The notes beneath the pieces are model-generated. The model had not been told where the DNA came from, did no database searches, and saw only the letters and a list, made by a program, of their open reading frames with translations. Positions 52,797-62,726 of a DNA stretch of 64,000 bases are shown here, in pieces. The stretch's first letter is position 1, and every line of letters starts with the position of its first letter. The position numbers and the translations under genes were made by a program. Source of the stretch: Bradyrhizobium tropiciagri (GTDB lineage Bacteria > Pseudomonadota > Alphaproteobacteria > Rhizobiales > Xanthobacteraceae); assembly GCF_018130505.1 (NCBI RefSeq), contig NZ_JAFCKH010000005.1, forward strand, positions 1-64,000, written 5' to 3'.

Positions 52797-53606
52797 CTAC
52801 TTCCCGTAATAGTCCTGCACGGTGTCCCAGGCGACCTGCTGCAGGAATGCCGCGGTCGGCTCATCGAGCCCGGCACGATAGGAACTGCCGACCGGCGACT
52901 TGCCGGTGAGCGCCGCGAACACCACGCAGGACGCGAGATAAGTGCCGGCGACCGACGGGTGACGGCGGTCGATCGCATGCAGCACGAGCTCGGGCTGCTG
53001 CTGGTGGGCGCGGGCGAAGGCGAGGCCCGCCGGAATCACCAGCGCGTCGTTGTCATTGCCGGCGACGGTGTAGGCTTCGGCCAGTTGCGCCGTCATCTCC
53101 GGCTTGTCGGCATAGGCCCATGACATGAAGAAGATCGGCCTCGCGCCGTGCTTGCGGACGATGTCGGCATCCTTCTTCGCATATTCGGTGAAGACTGACT
53201 TGAGCTGCGGATGGATCGGGCACTGGCTGCAATCCATCATGATCGCGGCGTCGAACAACTTGCCGGGCTTGTTGAATACGACGTTGTTGTTGTCGTCGAA
53301 CGAATACTTGCCGATTGCATCGGGCCGGAAGTAGCTGTCGACATCATGCCAGTCGAAGCCGGAGCCGCCGATCGTCACCGAGGTGGCGCGATAGTCCTGC
53401 CGGTGCGCCGGATCGGCGGCGCGCTGCATCGCCAGCACATGGCTGTGCATGCTGTTGTTGAAGTAGAAGAAGCTGTTGCCGATGAAGATTTCGGTCTTGG
53501 GGTAATCCGGCCCGAGGCTCGTGACCTTCGGCTTGGTCTGCGCGGCCGCGGACGCGACGGCAACACAGCACAGTGTGAACGCGATCACAAAAGCACGAAC
53601 CGGCAT
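52797..53606 (-). CDS. Exported SGNH-hydrolase-like protein
   Basis: 269 residues. Signal peptide AFVIAFTLCCVAVASAAA. Block I is EIFIGNSFFYFNNSM, with Ser in GNSF, and the last block is AIDRRHPSVAGTYLA, with the Asp-x2-His pair of SGNH hydrolases; IMMDCSQCPI and PIFFMSWAY lie between. It is probably a periplasmic or secreted esterase or acetylhydrolase. No pathway context; upstream is the divergent P450 gene. Confidence 0.75.
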   Translation of the reverse strand: MPVRAFVIAFTLCCVAVASAAAQTKPKVTSLGPDYPKTEIFIGNSFFYFNNSMHSHVLAMQRAADPAHRQDYRATSVTIGGSGFDWHDVDSYFRPDAIGKYSFDDNNNVVFNKPGKLFDAAIMMDCSQCPIHPQLKSVFTEYAKKDADIVRKHGARPIFFMSWAYADKPEMTAQLAEAYTVAGNDNDALVIPAGLAFARAHQQQPELVLHAIDRRHPSVAGTYLASCVVFAALTGKSPVGSSYRAGLDEPTAAFLQQVAWDTVQDYYGK

Positions 53607-53764
53607 GACCTTTTCTCCCCTTCCGCCTCATTTTCTGCCAGCCTAGCACGATCCTGCGTCGGCATGCGCGGCCGATGACATGCATCGATGCTATGCAATC
53701 GGCCCGCAAAGGGTTATTTACCTGCCACGGCTAAGCGATAGCGTCCCTTATCGGAGCAACGGCC

Positions 53765-55141
53765 ATGTCGATGCAGAGTGTGGCGCCTACGTCCCACGCG
53801 TTCACGCCAACGAAGCGCAACTCGCTGACCCATATTCCGGGTGACGAAGGCTGGCCGTTCATCGGCAAGACGCTGGAGGCGCTGGCCGACCCCAAGGGCT
53901 ATGTCGAGCGGAGCGCCGCGAAATTCGGCCCCGTCTACCGCACCCATTTGTTCGGCGAGACCAGCGTCACGATGCTCGGCCCCGACGCCAACGAGCTGTT
54001 GCTGTTCGACCAGGCCAAGCTGTTCTCCTCCGAGCTCGGTTGGGGCCCGATTCTCGGGCTGCTGTTTCCGAAGGGCCTGATGCTGCGCGACTTCGACGAG
54101 CACCGCGTGCACCGCCGCGCTCTGTCCGTCGCCTTCAAGTCCGAGCCGATGAAGTCCTATTTCACCGAGCTCGACAAGGGCATCGCGGCCCGCGTCGCGC
54201 AGTGGAGGGCAAGGCCCGGCGAGATGCTGATCTATCCGGCGATGAAGCAGCTCACCCTCGACCTCGCCGCGACCTCGTTCCTCGGCGCCGATATCGGGCC
54301 GGAGGTCGACGAGATCAACCGCGCCTTCGTCGACATGGTCGCGGCCGCCGTCGCGCCGATCCGCAAGCCGCTGCCGTTCACGCAGATGGCGCGCGGCGTC
54401 GCCGGCCGTAAACGCATCATCGCCTATTTCGCCGAGCAGATCCCGATCCGCCGCGCCCGCGGCGGCGGCGACGATCTGTTCTCGCAACTGTGCCAGGCCA
54501 CCCATGAGGACGGCGCGCTACTCTCCGAGCAGGACATCATCGACCATATGAGCTTCCTGATGATGGCCGCGCACGACACGCTGACCTCATCGCTGACCTC
54601 GTTCGTCGGCGAGCTCGCGGCCAATCCCGACTGGCAACACAAGCTGCGCGACGAGGTCGTCGCGCTCGGTGTCGCCGCCGGCCAGCCCACCAGCCTCGAT
54701 CAGCTCAACGCCCTGCCGCTGTCGGAGATGGCGTTCAAGGAAGCGCTGCGGCTGAAGCCGCCGGTGCCCTCGATGCCGCGGCGCGCGGTGCGCGACTTCT
54801 CGTTCAAGGGCTTTGCGATTCCGGCCGGCACCGTGGTCGGCGCCAATCCGCTGTTCACCCACCACATGGCGGAGATCTGGCCAGAGCCCGACAGGTTCGA
54901 TCCGATGCGCTTCACCGACGAGGCGCAGCGCGGCCGGCATCGCTTCGCCTGGGTGCCGTTCGGCGGCGGCGCGCATATGTGCCTCGGCCTGCATTTTGCG
55001 TACATGCAGGCAAAATGCTTCGCCCGGCACTTCCTGCAGAATCTCGAAGTGTCGCTGCCGCAGGGCTACAGGGCCGAGTGGCAGATGTGGCCGATCCCTA
55101 AGCCGCGCGATGGGCTGCGGGTGTTGGTGAAGCCGGCGTAG
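53765..55141 (+). CDS. Cytochrome P450
   Basis: 458 residues. The I-helix oxygen-binding segment is MAAHDTLTSSL, ExxR is in KEALRLKPP, and the haem ligand loop is FGGGAHMCLG with the Cys thiolate. The N-terminus has no membrane anchor, so it is a soluble P450 needing a ferredoxin and reductase not seen next to it. The reductase and ferredoxin at 6017-7608 are far away and belong to the oxygenase. The ATG has GGAG at about 9 bp. Confidence 0.95.
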   Translation: MSMQSVAPTSHAFTPTKRNSLTHIPGDEGWPFIGKTLEALADPKGYVERSAAKFGPVYRTHLFGETSVTMLGPDANELLLFDQAKLFSSELGWGPILGLLFPKGLMLRDFDEHRVHRRALSVAFKSEPMKSYFTELDKGIAARVAQWRARPGEMLIYPAMKQLTLDLAATSFLGADIGPEVDEINRAFVDMVAAAVAPIRKPLPFTQMARGVAGRKRIIAYFAEQIPIRRARGGGDDLFSQLCQATHEDGALLSEQDIIDHMSFLMMAAHDTLTSSLTSFVGELAANPDWQHKLRDEVVALGVAAGQPTSLDQLNALPLSEMAFKEALRLKPPVPSMPRRAVRDFSFKGFAIPAGTVVGANPLFTHHMAEIWPEPDRFDPMRFTDEAQRGRHRFAWVPFGGGAHMCLGLHFAYMQAKCFARHFLQNLEVSLPQGYRAEWQMWPIPKPRDGLRVLVKPA

Positions 55142-55162
55142 GGCAATTGCGCGAGGCGCCGG

Positions 55163-56068
55163 TCAGCCTCGCAGCGCAAGGACACGGAGAAGGATTCCGC
55201 GGCCGCCACGCGAGAGGCGATCGTGGAACAGTTCGGAAAGCCGGTCTCCCCGCTTCCGCAGCGCAAGCCGCTTCTTGAGCACATGCGCACGAGACAGCGA
55301 GCAATAAAGGAAGTCCCGACGCAGCCGGCGCAGGCGGCCGCCATAGCCCTTTACATCACTGCTCGCATACGCCTTCATCAATGTGCTGATCAGGTAGTCA
55401 TCGCTCGGATCCGGATAGGCCTCGTAGGCAACGCTCGACGATCGCATGGAGACGGGCTCATCGGAGGTCGACAGAAACAGGTTCATGCGGGTCAACCCGT
55501 CCGATACGCCGGTCGCCTCCTTGCTGAAATTCCCATAGTTCACGGACGGCAAGGCGGCGAGTTGCACGCGCAGGTTTTCGAGTGTCGCCGCCGGAATCCT
55601 GGCGCCGTTGCCGGCGGTGGTGTCGAGCTTGTTGGCGCGCACCGTGGCGTAAAGGTCTCCCCAGAACTTGTCCCACGGAGCCGTGCCATTGCGGTTGGCC
55701 GACGGATTCTTTCGAACGGTATAGGTCGTTTGAGTGAGATAGGCGGCCAATTCGCCCATGTGACGCGTAACCTTGCCGTCCGGATCATAGACGTCGATCA
55801 TGGCGTGGACGCATTCATGCAGCAACAGCGCCCGATCGCCGTCATCTGCCGGCGGCGACTTCTTCTGCGTCAATAGAACATCCGCGGTCTGATCGTAGAA
55901 GGCGAGATCCTGGGTACCGCCCTTCACCAAGATGTTTCCGGCGCGAATGTGATCGCGCACCGTGGTCAGATATTCCCCTTTGACATGGATCTTGTCGACG
56001 TAGAGCTCGATGCCAAGCGCTACCGGGTCGCTCAGTGTATCCAGGACGTCGCCTTCGGTCAGTGGCAT
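55163..56068 (-). CDS. Unrecognised protein with HExxH zinc-protease motif
   Basis: 301 residues, no signal peptide. HECVH at residues 84-88, in LLLHECVHAMIDVY, is an HExxH motif; Glu106 in MGELAAYL, 18 residues after the second His, would be the third ligand of a gluzincin. The rest matches nothing I recognise. From about residue 240 the composition changes to an Arg-rich tail (GGRLRRLRRDFLY onward), which could be a basic extension or a frameshifted end. The ATG at 56068 has GGGAGG 7 bp upstream. Between the P450 and an MFS gene. Confidence 0.6.
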   Translation of the reverse strand: MPLTEGDVLDTLSDPVALGIELYVDKIHVKGEYLTTVRDHIRAGNILVKGGTQDLAFYDQTADVLLTQKKSPPADDGDRALLLHECVHAMIDVYDPDGKVTRHMGELAAYLTQTTYTVRKNPSANRNGTAPWDKFWGDLYATVRANKLDTTAGNGARIPAATLENLRVQLAALPSVNYGNFSKEATGVSDGLTRMNLFLSTSDEPVSMRSSSVAYEAYPDPSDDYLISTLMKAYASSDVKGYGGRLRRLRRDFLYCSLSRAHVLKKRLALRKRGDRLSELFHDRLSRGGRGILLRVLALRG

Positions 56069-56256
56069 GAACTGCCTCCCTCGCGTGATCGAGACTTGCG
56101 CCCAAGGAATAAGTCACGCCAAGCTTGGGGTCGGTTCGATGAACGATCCGCTATCACCACACGTCTGAGAAGTTCCCGGATCGGATCGAGCACGATGACC
56201 CACATCGGCACAAGGCGTCGTTCACAACGGCCGTCGGCGAGTGGACGCCTTCCTCT

Positions 56257-57453
56257 TCAAATATCCTTCCACCAGCGCCGGGTCGCGGCCATGGCCAGCA
56301 AACCAAGAGCGGCGGTCAGGGCCGTCGCGTTATGTGCCCCGATGCGATCTGCGAGCCAGCCCAACCAGAGGAAGCCGATCGGTCCCGTGCCGATGCAGAC
56401 GGTCAGGATGCCGAGTATGCGCGAGCGCATGTCCGGCGGCGCGGCGAGATAGACCAGGGTCGCTTGCATCGTCGCAAAGCCGGCGCCGGCCAATCCGGTC
56501 AGCAGCAGGGCCGCACCGGCCAGCGCCGGGCTTTGCACCAGCGCGAAGATCACCACGGCAATCAAGTAGCAGACCACACCGCAAAGATAGGTCCGGCCGT
56601 ACCATTTCGGGGTCAGCCACAGCGCGGCCAGCAGCGCGCCGGCGAAAGCGCCGATCCCGTCCACGCTCGACAGCAAGCCCACGCCTTCCGGACCCAAATG
56701 CAGGCGGTCGAGCCCGATGACCGGAATCATGCTGGTAAAAGGCCAGGCGAAGATATTGTAGATCACGGTCACGACCAGCACGCCGATGAGCCGCTTGTCG
56801 GTACGCACCAAGGCGAATCCCTCGGCGATCCTCGCCAGCACGGCGCCGGAGTCCGCCGTGCGAGGAATGCGCGAGCTGACGGCAAAGATTGCCCACAGCG
56901 CGGTGCAATACATCAGCACGCTCAGGATAAAGGCACCCTGAATGCCCGCCCCGGCGAGCAGAAATCCGCCGATGGTAGGACCGATCATGCGGCTTGCATT
57001 GTTGGCGCCGACGTCCAGCGACATCGCGGTGCCCATCTTTTCGCGACCCACGACCTCGCCGATCATCACGCGGCGCACCGGGTTGTCGGTGCACCAGCCG
57101 CACCCGTTGATGAAGCTGGCGACCGCGAGATGCCAGATCTCGAGTTGTCCGGTTCGATCCAGCACTGCGAGCACCACCGAGGTGACGCTCATCAGCAGCA
57201 CGACGATGAGCAGCGTCCGGCCGCGATCAAAGCGTTCGGCGAGCGCGCCGAGCAGCACCCCGAACAGACCCATGGGAAGCAGACGGAGCATGGTCATCAT
57301 CGAGACCAGAAACGCCGATTCGGTGCGCTGGTAGACGACGACCCCGACCGCGACGGTCTCGATCCAGCGCACGGTGGCGACGATCAGGCCGACATACCAC
57401 AAGCGCCAGAAGTCCGGCGCCTCGGTCATCCGCCGGAACGGCGAGTTGGTCAC
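56257..57453 (-). CDS. MFS transporter (EntS/MFS_3-like)
   Basis: 398 residues, about 12 helices. GALAERFDRGRTLLI is the loop 2-3 motif, and INGCGWCTDNPVRRVMIGEVVG lies in the 4-5 region as in enterobactin-exporter-like MFS proteins. An exporter of small molecules is likely. The 188-bp gap to the HExxH gene (56069-56256) holds no gene. Confidence 0.85.
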   Translation of the reverse strand: MTNSPFRRMTEAPDFWRLWYVGLIVATVRWIETVAVGVVVYQRTESAFLVSMMTMLRLLPMGLFGVLLGALAERFDRGRTLLIVVLLMSVTSVVLAVLDRTGQLEIWHLAVASFINGCGWCTDNPVRRVMIGEVVGREKMGTAMSLDVGANNASRMIGPTIGGFLLAGAGIQGAFILSVLMYCTALWAIFAVSSRIPRTADSGAVLARIAEGFALVRTDKRLIGVLVVTVIYNIFAWPFTSMIPVIGLDRLHLGPEGVGLLSSVDGIGAFAGALLAALWLTPKWYGRTYLCGVVCYLIAVVIFALVQSPALAGAALLLTGLAGAGFATMQATLVYLAAPPDMRSRILGILTVCIGTGPIGFLWLGWLADRIGAHNATALTAALGLLAMAATRRWWKDI

Positions 57454-57585
57454 GCGGTCGTATCCTTTTTGGGGGCAGCTTGCCCCATCCCGTTTGCCTT
57501 ATAGCACGATGAGAATCGTCACCGCGCACGCTCTCCGTATCATCCGGTACCGCTTGCAGGAACAGAGCACCGAAGGGGTGAAGCG

Positions 57586-58599
57586 CTACGCCGCCGCGCC
57601 GATCCCCACCACTGCAATGCCGTCGACGCGTCCGCGGATCGGCAGGGTGCCGAGATCGTGCAGGGGGAACGGCGGCGCCGCCTCAAAGCGTGCCATCGCC
57701 GCGCGCGAGGCGATGAAGCCGCCGTCGACCTTGCGGCTCAGCTCCTCAAGGCGCGCCGCGGTGTTCATGACATCACCGTTGAAGACGATGGCCGGCTTGA
57801 CGTCGCCGATCTCGCCGACGATGACGGGCCCGAAATGCAGGCTGCCGCGGATCCGCGGCACCGCGCCGAACTCGCGCTCGAACTGCGGCGCAGCCTTCAA
57901 CAGAGCGGCGCGCATCGCAACGAAGCACCGCAGCGGCCGGCAATCGACCGCGCCCCTGCCCTGCGGCCAGGTCACGATGATCTCGTCGCCGATATAGTTC
58001 AGCACCTCACCGCGATAGTCGACGACCGACTCGGTGAGCAGGCGGAAGGTGCGGTCGAGGAAGCAGTGGATGCCGACGCCACCCAGCCGCTCGGCGAGGC
58101 CGGTCGATCCGGCGATGTCGACGAACAGCACGAAGCGGTTCTCCTCGACCGGAGTATGATAGCGGCCGGTGACGAAATTCATGAAGACACGCGGCCCGAT
58201 CAGGTTCGCGGTGCTGAAGCCGAGATTGAGCAGCACCGAAATCACGGCGGAATAGACGATGCCGAGCCAGAAGGCCTGCAACGATGTCTCGCGCGGCAAC
58301 CCGACGGCGAGCTCGCCGGGCTGCAACAGCTGGACGGCAATGATGATGGCGGCATAGATCGTGCTGCGGACCGCCAGATTGGCGGTGAAGGACAGACGCG
58401 TGAGCCAATTCCACAACTGGAGGACGAAGAGCTCGATGCCTCCGATCGCAATACAGGTGACCAGGGCATAGCAGGCGCCGACCAGAAGCTGCGTCGAGGC
58501 GTGGCGGCCCAGGGAGAGATTAACCAGCACGCTCGCGAGGACGGCGGCGACGATGATGGCGCCGAGATAGCGCAGCTTGCGCTCGAGCTGCGGGTTCAT
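57586..58599 (-). CDS. Membrane-anchored class III adenylate/guanylate cyclase
   Basis: 337 residues. Five or six helices fill residues 10-150. The cyclase domain begins FVLFVDIAGSTGLAERLG (first metal Asp) and continues LNYIGDEIIVTWP (second metal Asp) and NTAARLEEL (transition-state Asn/Arg). It makes cAMP or cGMP in response to a membrane signal. 36 bp separate it from the SDR gene upstream on the same strand. Confidence 0.88.
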   Translation of the reverse strand: MNPQLERKLRYLGAIIVAAVLASVLVNLSLGRHASTQLLVGACYALVTCIAIGGIELFVLQLWNWLTRLSFTANLAVRSTIYAAIIIAVQLLQPGELAVGLPRETSLQAFWLGIVYSAVISVLLNLGFSTANLIGPRVFMNFVTGRYHTPVEENRFVLFVDIAGSTGLAERLGGVGIHCFLDRTFRLLTESVVDYRGEVLNYIGDEIIVTWPQGRGAVDCRPLRCFVAMRAALLKAAPQFEREFGAVPRIRGSLHFGPVIVGEIGDVKPAIVFNGDVMNTAARLEELSRKVDGGFIASRAAMARFEAAPPFPLHDLGTLPIRGRVDGIAVVGIGAAA

Positions 58600-58635
58600 G
58601 GCTCTCGTACCTCCGCATTGGCGAAGCTGCGCCTG

Positions 58636-59478
58636 TTACGCAGAACCCTGATCGAATGCCTTGCGCAGGGCGACATAGCCGGCCTGCTGCTGGGTCCAGT
58701 TGCGGCCGCCGGTGATGGCGCCGTCGACCACGAGGTCGTGGCCGTTGATGAAGCTCGACTCGTCGCTCGCCAGGAACACCGCGGCATGCGCGATGTCGTC
58801 AGGCAGGCCGGCCCGCGGAATCGGCTGCGCCGCCTTGTACACTTCGCGCATCACGGAGGCCGTCTGCTCGGCGGTCTCGGTCGGCAGGCCGAGCGCCTTG
58901 CCGATGATGCCGGTGGCGATCGCGCCGGGCGAGATCGAGTTGACGCGGATGCCGGACTCGCCGAGCTCCATCGCCACGCATCGGGTGAGATGAATCACCG
59001 CCGCCTTGGCCGCGCCGTAGACCATCGAGGACGAGAAGCCGGCGAGGCGGCCGGCGATGCTGCCGTTGTTGATGATGCTGCCGGAGCCTTGTTTGCGCAT
59101 GTAAGGCGCGGCGTGCTTCATGCCGAGCATCACGCTGCGCACCAGCGTCGCCATCGCCGCATCGAACCGCTCGACCTCGAGCCCCTCGATGCCGCCGGTC
59201 TGCGCCGGGCCGCCGGCATTGTTGAACAGGCAGTCGATCCGGCCGAACTTCTCGACCGCAAGCCCGATCAGCGCCTGCATCTGGTCCTCGACCGTGACGT
59301 CGGTCTGGCGAAACAGGCAGGCGGGGCCGAGCTGCCGCGCCAGCGCTTCGCCTTCCGCAGCGCGGCGGCCGGCGATCACGATCCGCGCGCCCTCCGAGAC
59401 AAAGATTTCCGCCGTGCGCAGCCCGATGCCGCTGGTCGCTCCGGTAATGACCGCGACCTTGCCGTCCAGCCGTCCCAT
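58636..59478 (-). CDS. Short-chain dehydrogenase/reductase (classical)
   Basis: 280 residues. TGATSGIGLRTAEIF is the cofactor motif, NNAG follows in LFNNAGGPAQ, Ser in NNGSIAG, and YGAAK gives the catalytic Tyr and Lys, all intact, in contrast to the SDR at 9006. The ATG at 59478 has GGGGAGGGG upstream. Same strand as the cyclase gene and probably cotranscribed. Substrate unknown. Confidence 0.9.
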   Translation of the reverse strand: MGRLDGKVAVITGATSGIGLRTAEIFVSEGARIVIAGRRAAEGEALARQLGPACLFRQTDVTVEDQMQALIGLAVEKFGRIDCLFNNAGGPAQTGGIEGLEVERFDAAMATLVRSVMLGMKHAAPYMRKQGSGSIINNGSIAGRLAGFSSSMVYGAAKAAVIHLTRCVAMELGESGIRVNSISPGAIATGIIGKALGLPTETAEQTASVMREVYKAAQPIPRAGLPDDIAHAAVFLASDESSFINGHDLVVDGAITGGRNWTQQQAGYVALRKAFDQGSA

Positions 59479-59642
59479 GCCGATCCCCTCCCCGATTTTG
59501 ACGGCGCGATATTCCCTGCCCGTCTCCGCCTGCGCAAGCTCACATGCTGCGGATGCGCAAACGGGTCCACCTGTGGCCGGAAGGACACAACTGCGGTTTT
59601 TCGGTCGCAGCGGCCTTATTTTGGGGCGTGTAATCACGTGAA

Positions 59643-60617
59643 GTGAAACGACAGATGGCGAAATGGATCGACGAGTTCAGGCAGTGTTGGCAGGGCAATG
59701 CCCAGCCGTCGCTGCTGTTTGCGACCGGCTTCGCCGTGATCTGTCTTGTTTTGGCCACGGCCGCGCGCTTCGGGCTCGCCCAGATCCGGCCGGATGTGTT
59801 TTTCACGCCGTATTTTCCGGCGGTGTTCTTTGCCACCGCCTTCGGCGGTTTTCGGACCGGGGTGGCCACCGCACTGGCGAGCGGCCTGCTCGGCGTGATC
59901 ATCAATTTCTCAACCGCGACGGTCGATCCGGCGCGCTTTGCGCTGCTGATGATCTTCTGGGTGGTGTGCGGCATCGCGATCTGGGGCGTCGAGCACTATC
60001 GCTCCCTGGTTGCGCAGCAGCGCGAGATCTCGCGACGGCTGACCGACGAGGAGCAGTACCGCAAGCTGCTGATCGACGAGTTGCAACACCGCCTGAAGAA
60101 CAAGTCCTCGACCATTCATGCCGTGCTGCATCAGGCATTGCAGGACCGGCCCGATGTCTGGCAGCGCATCGACCACCGCATCCGCGCGCTCTCGGCGACC
60201 GACGATCTGATTGCGCGGGTCGACGGCTATGGCTGCGATATCAGGGATTTGCTCCGCTCGGAGCTCGGACCCTACGGCCATGTGCGCTTCAACCTCAATG
60301 GCGACCAGCTGTTCCTGCCGGCCAAGCTCGCGGTGTCGCTGGCGCTGATCTTCCACGAGCTCGCCACCAATGCCGGAAAGTACGGCGCGTTCTCCTCGCC
60401 GCGCGGGCTGCTGCAGGTGTCCTGGACGGTCGACGACGGCCGTCTCACCGTGATCTGGGACGAGAACGAGGGACCGGCACTGGAGACCGTCGGCGAAGCG
60501 GGTTTCGGCACCAAGCTGCTGAAATCGGTGCTGCGGCCGTTCGACGGCAAGACCGAGATCAGTTACCTGAAGACCGGTGTTCACTGCACGATGCAGTGCA
60601 AGATTCCGAGCGCCTAG
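59643..60617 (+). CDS. HWE/HisKA_2-type sensor histidine kinase with DUF4118-like membrane part
   Basis: 324 residues. Helices in residues 20-115 (LLFATGFAVICLVLATAARF and FALLMIFWVVCGIAIWGVEH) resemble the DUF4118 sensor segment. The kinase core has LLIDELQHRLKNKSSTIHAV, whose His is phosphorylated, and LIFHELATNAGKYGAFSSP, the HWE-type N box. Such kinases often act in general stress or light signalling. The start may be GTG 59643 or ATG 59655; neither has a strong site. No response regulator is adjacent. Confidence 0.88.
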   Translation: MKRQMAKWIDEFRQCWQGNAQPSLLFATGFAVICLVLATAARFGLAQIRPDVFFTPYFPAVFFATAFGGFRTGVATALASGLLGVIINFSTATVDPARFALLMIFWVVCGIAIWGVEHYRSLVAQQREISRRLTDEEQYRKLLIDELQHRLKNKSSTIHAVLHQALQDRPDVWQRIDHRIRALSATDDLIARVDGYGCDIRDLLRSELGPYGHVRFNLNGDQLFLPAKLAVSLALIFHELATNAGKYGAFSSPRGLLQVSWTVDDGRLTVIWDENEGPALETVGEAGFGTKLLKSVLRPFDGKTEISYLKTGVHCTMQCKIPSA

Positions 60618-60849
60618 ATATCCACAGGCGTGCACAGCCGCTTTTCGACGCCGCGCGACGTTTCGTTCTGAAGCAGGATCGCAACCGCGCGAACCGCAAT
60701 CGCTTTCGCAAGCAGCGCCGCTGCGCATTGATACTCTGTTAATGACGATTGCCGCACCGGTTGCGAAAGCTGCCGCGGCCTCACCGTGTCACGGTATTTC
60801 ACAGCTCCGCTTAACCAAAACTACAACGGACTTTGCGAAGCTTTCGCGC

Positions 60850-62625
60850 ATGCATGATTTCACTGAACACGATTTGCAATCCGACGTTTTGCCGACCGGT
60901 CACGATGGCAATTTCAGCAATGAATTGCGCATCCTGCGTGACCTCCTCCATCTGCTGCCCGCCGGCGTCACCGTGCAGGATGAACGCGGCGAATTCATCT
61001 TGATGAACGAAGCGGCGACGGCGCAATTGCAACTTGCCGCCAATGCCGGTACGCCAACGTCGCCGACCGACGACCGGCATGCCGCCTGTCTCGAAATGCT
61101 GCGCAACGGCCGCCCGGTGGCGCTCGAGGAGGTGCTGGTCAGCGGCGCATCCCGGCACGTGTTCCTGACTTCGCACCGCCCGGTGCAGATCGGCGGACGC
61201 AGCCTGCTGATCTCGACCTCGACCGACATCAGCGAGCAGAAGGCCTTCGAAGACCAGCTGTTCCGTTCCGCCTATTACGACGAGCTGACCGGTCTGCCGA
61301 CACGGCGCGTGATCGAGCACCGGGTCAACAGCCTGATCCGCGACGACCGCAACGGTCATTTCGCGCTCGCTTTCCTCGACGTCGACAATTTCAAGCACAT
61401 CAACGACTATTACGGCCACGCGATCGGCGACGCGCTGCTGGTTCAATTGTCGAAGCGGCTCGGCCACGCCTTGCGCGACACCGACATGCTGTCGCGCATC
61501 TCCGGCGACGAATTCCTGCTGCTGCTGAGTCCCATCAATAGCGACCGCGAAGTCTCCGAGTTCATCCACACCATGCAGGAGCGGCTGAAAGCGCCGTTCT
61601 TCATCGAAGAGGCCGAGATCTTCGCCTCGACGTCGATCGGCGTCAGCCTGTATCCCGGGCACGGCAACAACTACGAGGAGCTGCGACAGAACGCCGACAT
61701 CGCGATGTACCGCGTCAAGAACAACGGCAAGGGCTCGACCGCGTTCTTCGACTTCAGCATGGAGCGCGAGGCGCTGGCGCGGATGAAGATCGAGCAGTCG
61801 CTGCGTCTGGCGATCCTGGAGAAGCGCTTCTGCTGCGCGTTCCAGGCCAAGGTCGATATCCGCACCCAGGAGGTGACGGGCATCGAGGCATTGGTGCGGC
61901 TGCGCGACGACGAGGGCGTGATCCAGGCGCCCGGCACCTTCATCAACCTCGCCGTCGAGCTCGGGCTGATCGACGAGCTGACGTTCCTGGTGCTGGCTGA
62001 GATCGTCAAGTCCATCGACCTGATCAACGACACATTCGGACCGAACGCGACGATCAGCATCAATGTCGCCGCCAAGCAGGCCGCCAACATCGACTTCATG
62101 CGCCCGTTCGCGCGGGCGCTGGAGGAGACCGGCTTTCCGAAACGCTTCATGATCGAGGTGACCGAGGATGCGTTCATCACCCGATCGCAGTTCCAGGACG
62201 AGATCCTGCCGATCCTGCGCGGTATCGGCGTCGGCATCGCGATCGACGATTTCGGCATCGGCTATTCGTCGCTGTCGGCGCTTGCCGACATCACCGCCGA
62301 CGAAATCAAGATCGACCGCTCCTTCATCACGGACATTCACAAGCGGCCGCGTAGCCAGGGCATCCTGCGCGCCATCGAATCGCTGAGCGAGGCGCTCGGC
62401 ATGACCGTGATCGCCGAGGGCATCGAGTCCTTCGAGGAGCTCACCTATCTGCAGGCGGCGACCAAGATCCGCTACGCCCAGGGCTATTACTTCGCCAAGC
62501 CGATCTTCCTCGAGGACCTCCGGCCAGCGGCCTCGCTGGTCAGCGAGACGCGCGCCAGCCTCGCGGCCCGCCCGACCCAGGAAAGCCGCCAGAGCTATTC
62601 GCGCGCCAGCGGCTTCCGCCGGTAG
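60850..62625 (+). CDS. PAS-GGDEF-EAL cyclic-di-GMP enzyme
   Basis: 591 residues. A PAS-like domain (about 20-130, LLHLLPAGVTVQDERGEFIL) precedes a GGDEF domain with SGDEF near residue 218 and an RDTD inhibitory site five residues before it. The EAL domain starts with GIEALVRLRD near residue 345 and has IDDFGIGYSSLSAL and VIAEGIES. SGDEF and an intact EAL suggest both synthesis and hydrolysis are possible. The start at 60850 is a choice; the frame is open upstream to 60577. It could feed the PilZ synthase at 23685. Confidence 0.9.
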   Translation: MHDFTEHDLQSDVLPTGHDGNFSNELRILRDLLHLLPAGVTVQDERGEFILMNEAATAQLQLAANAGTPTSPTDDRHAACLEMLRNGRPVALEEVLVSGASRHVFLTSHRPVQIGGRSLLISTSTDISEQKAFEDQLFRSAYYDELTGLPTRRVIEHRVNSLIRDDRNGHFALAFLDVDNFKHINDYYGHAIGDALLVQLSKRLGHALRDTDMLSRISGDEFLLLLSPINSDREVSEFIHTMQERLKAPFFIEEAEIFASTSIGVSLYPGHGNNYEELRQNADIAMYRVKNNGKGSTAFFDFSMEREALARMKIEQSLRLAILEKRFCCAFQAKVDIRTQEVTGIEALVRLRDDEGVIQAPGTFINLAVELGLIDELTFLVLAEIVKSIDLINDTFGPNATISINVAAKQAANIDFMRPFARALEETGFPKRFMIEVTEDAFITRSQFQDEILPILRGIGVGIAIDDFGIGYSSLSALADITADEIKIDRSFITDIHKRPRSQGILRAIESLSEALGMTVIAEGIESFEELTYLQAATKIRYAQGYYFAKPIFLEDLRPAASLVSETRASLAARPTQESRQSYSRASGFRR

Positions 62626-62726
62626 CGCGCGGACACGGCCTCTCGCGGGGCTCAACCGCACCTATCGCCGTACGGGCCGCGCGCCTATATAGAGTGCGAT
62701 CCTCGGCGGCGGAAAAGGTGTCGGCC

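Noticed and set aside
60811-62661. Antisense frame over the GGDEF-EAL gene
   Set aside because: Composition is Arg/Asp/His-rich without motifs; the sense strand has complete catalytic motifs.
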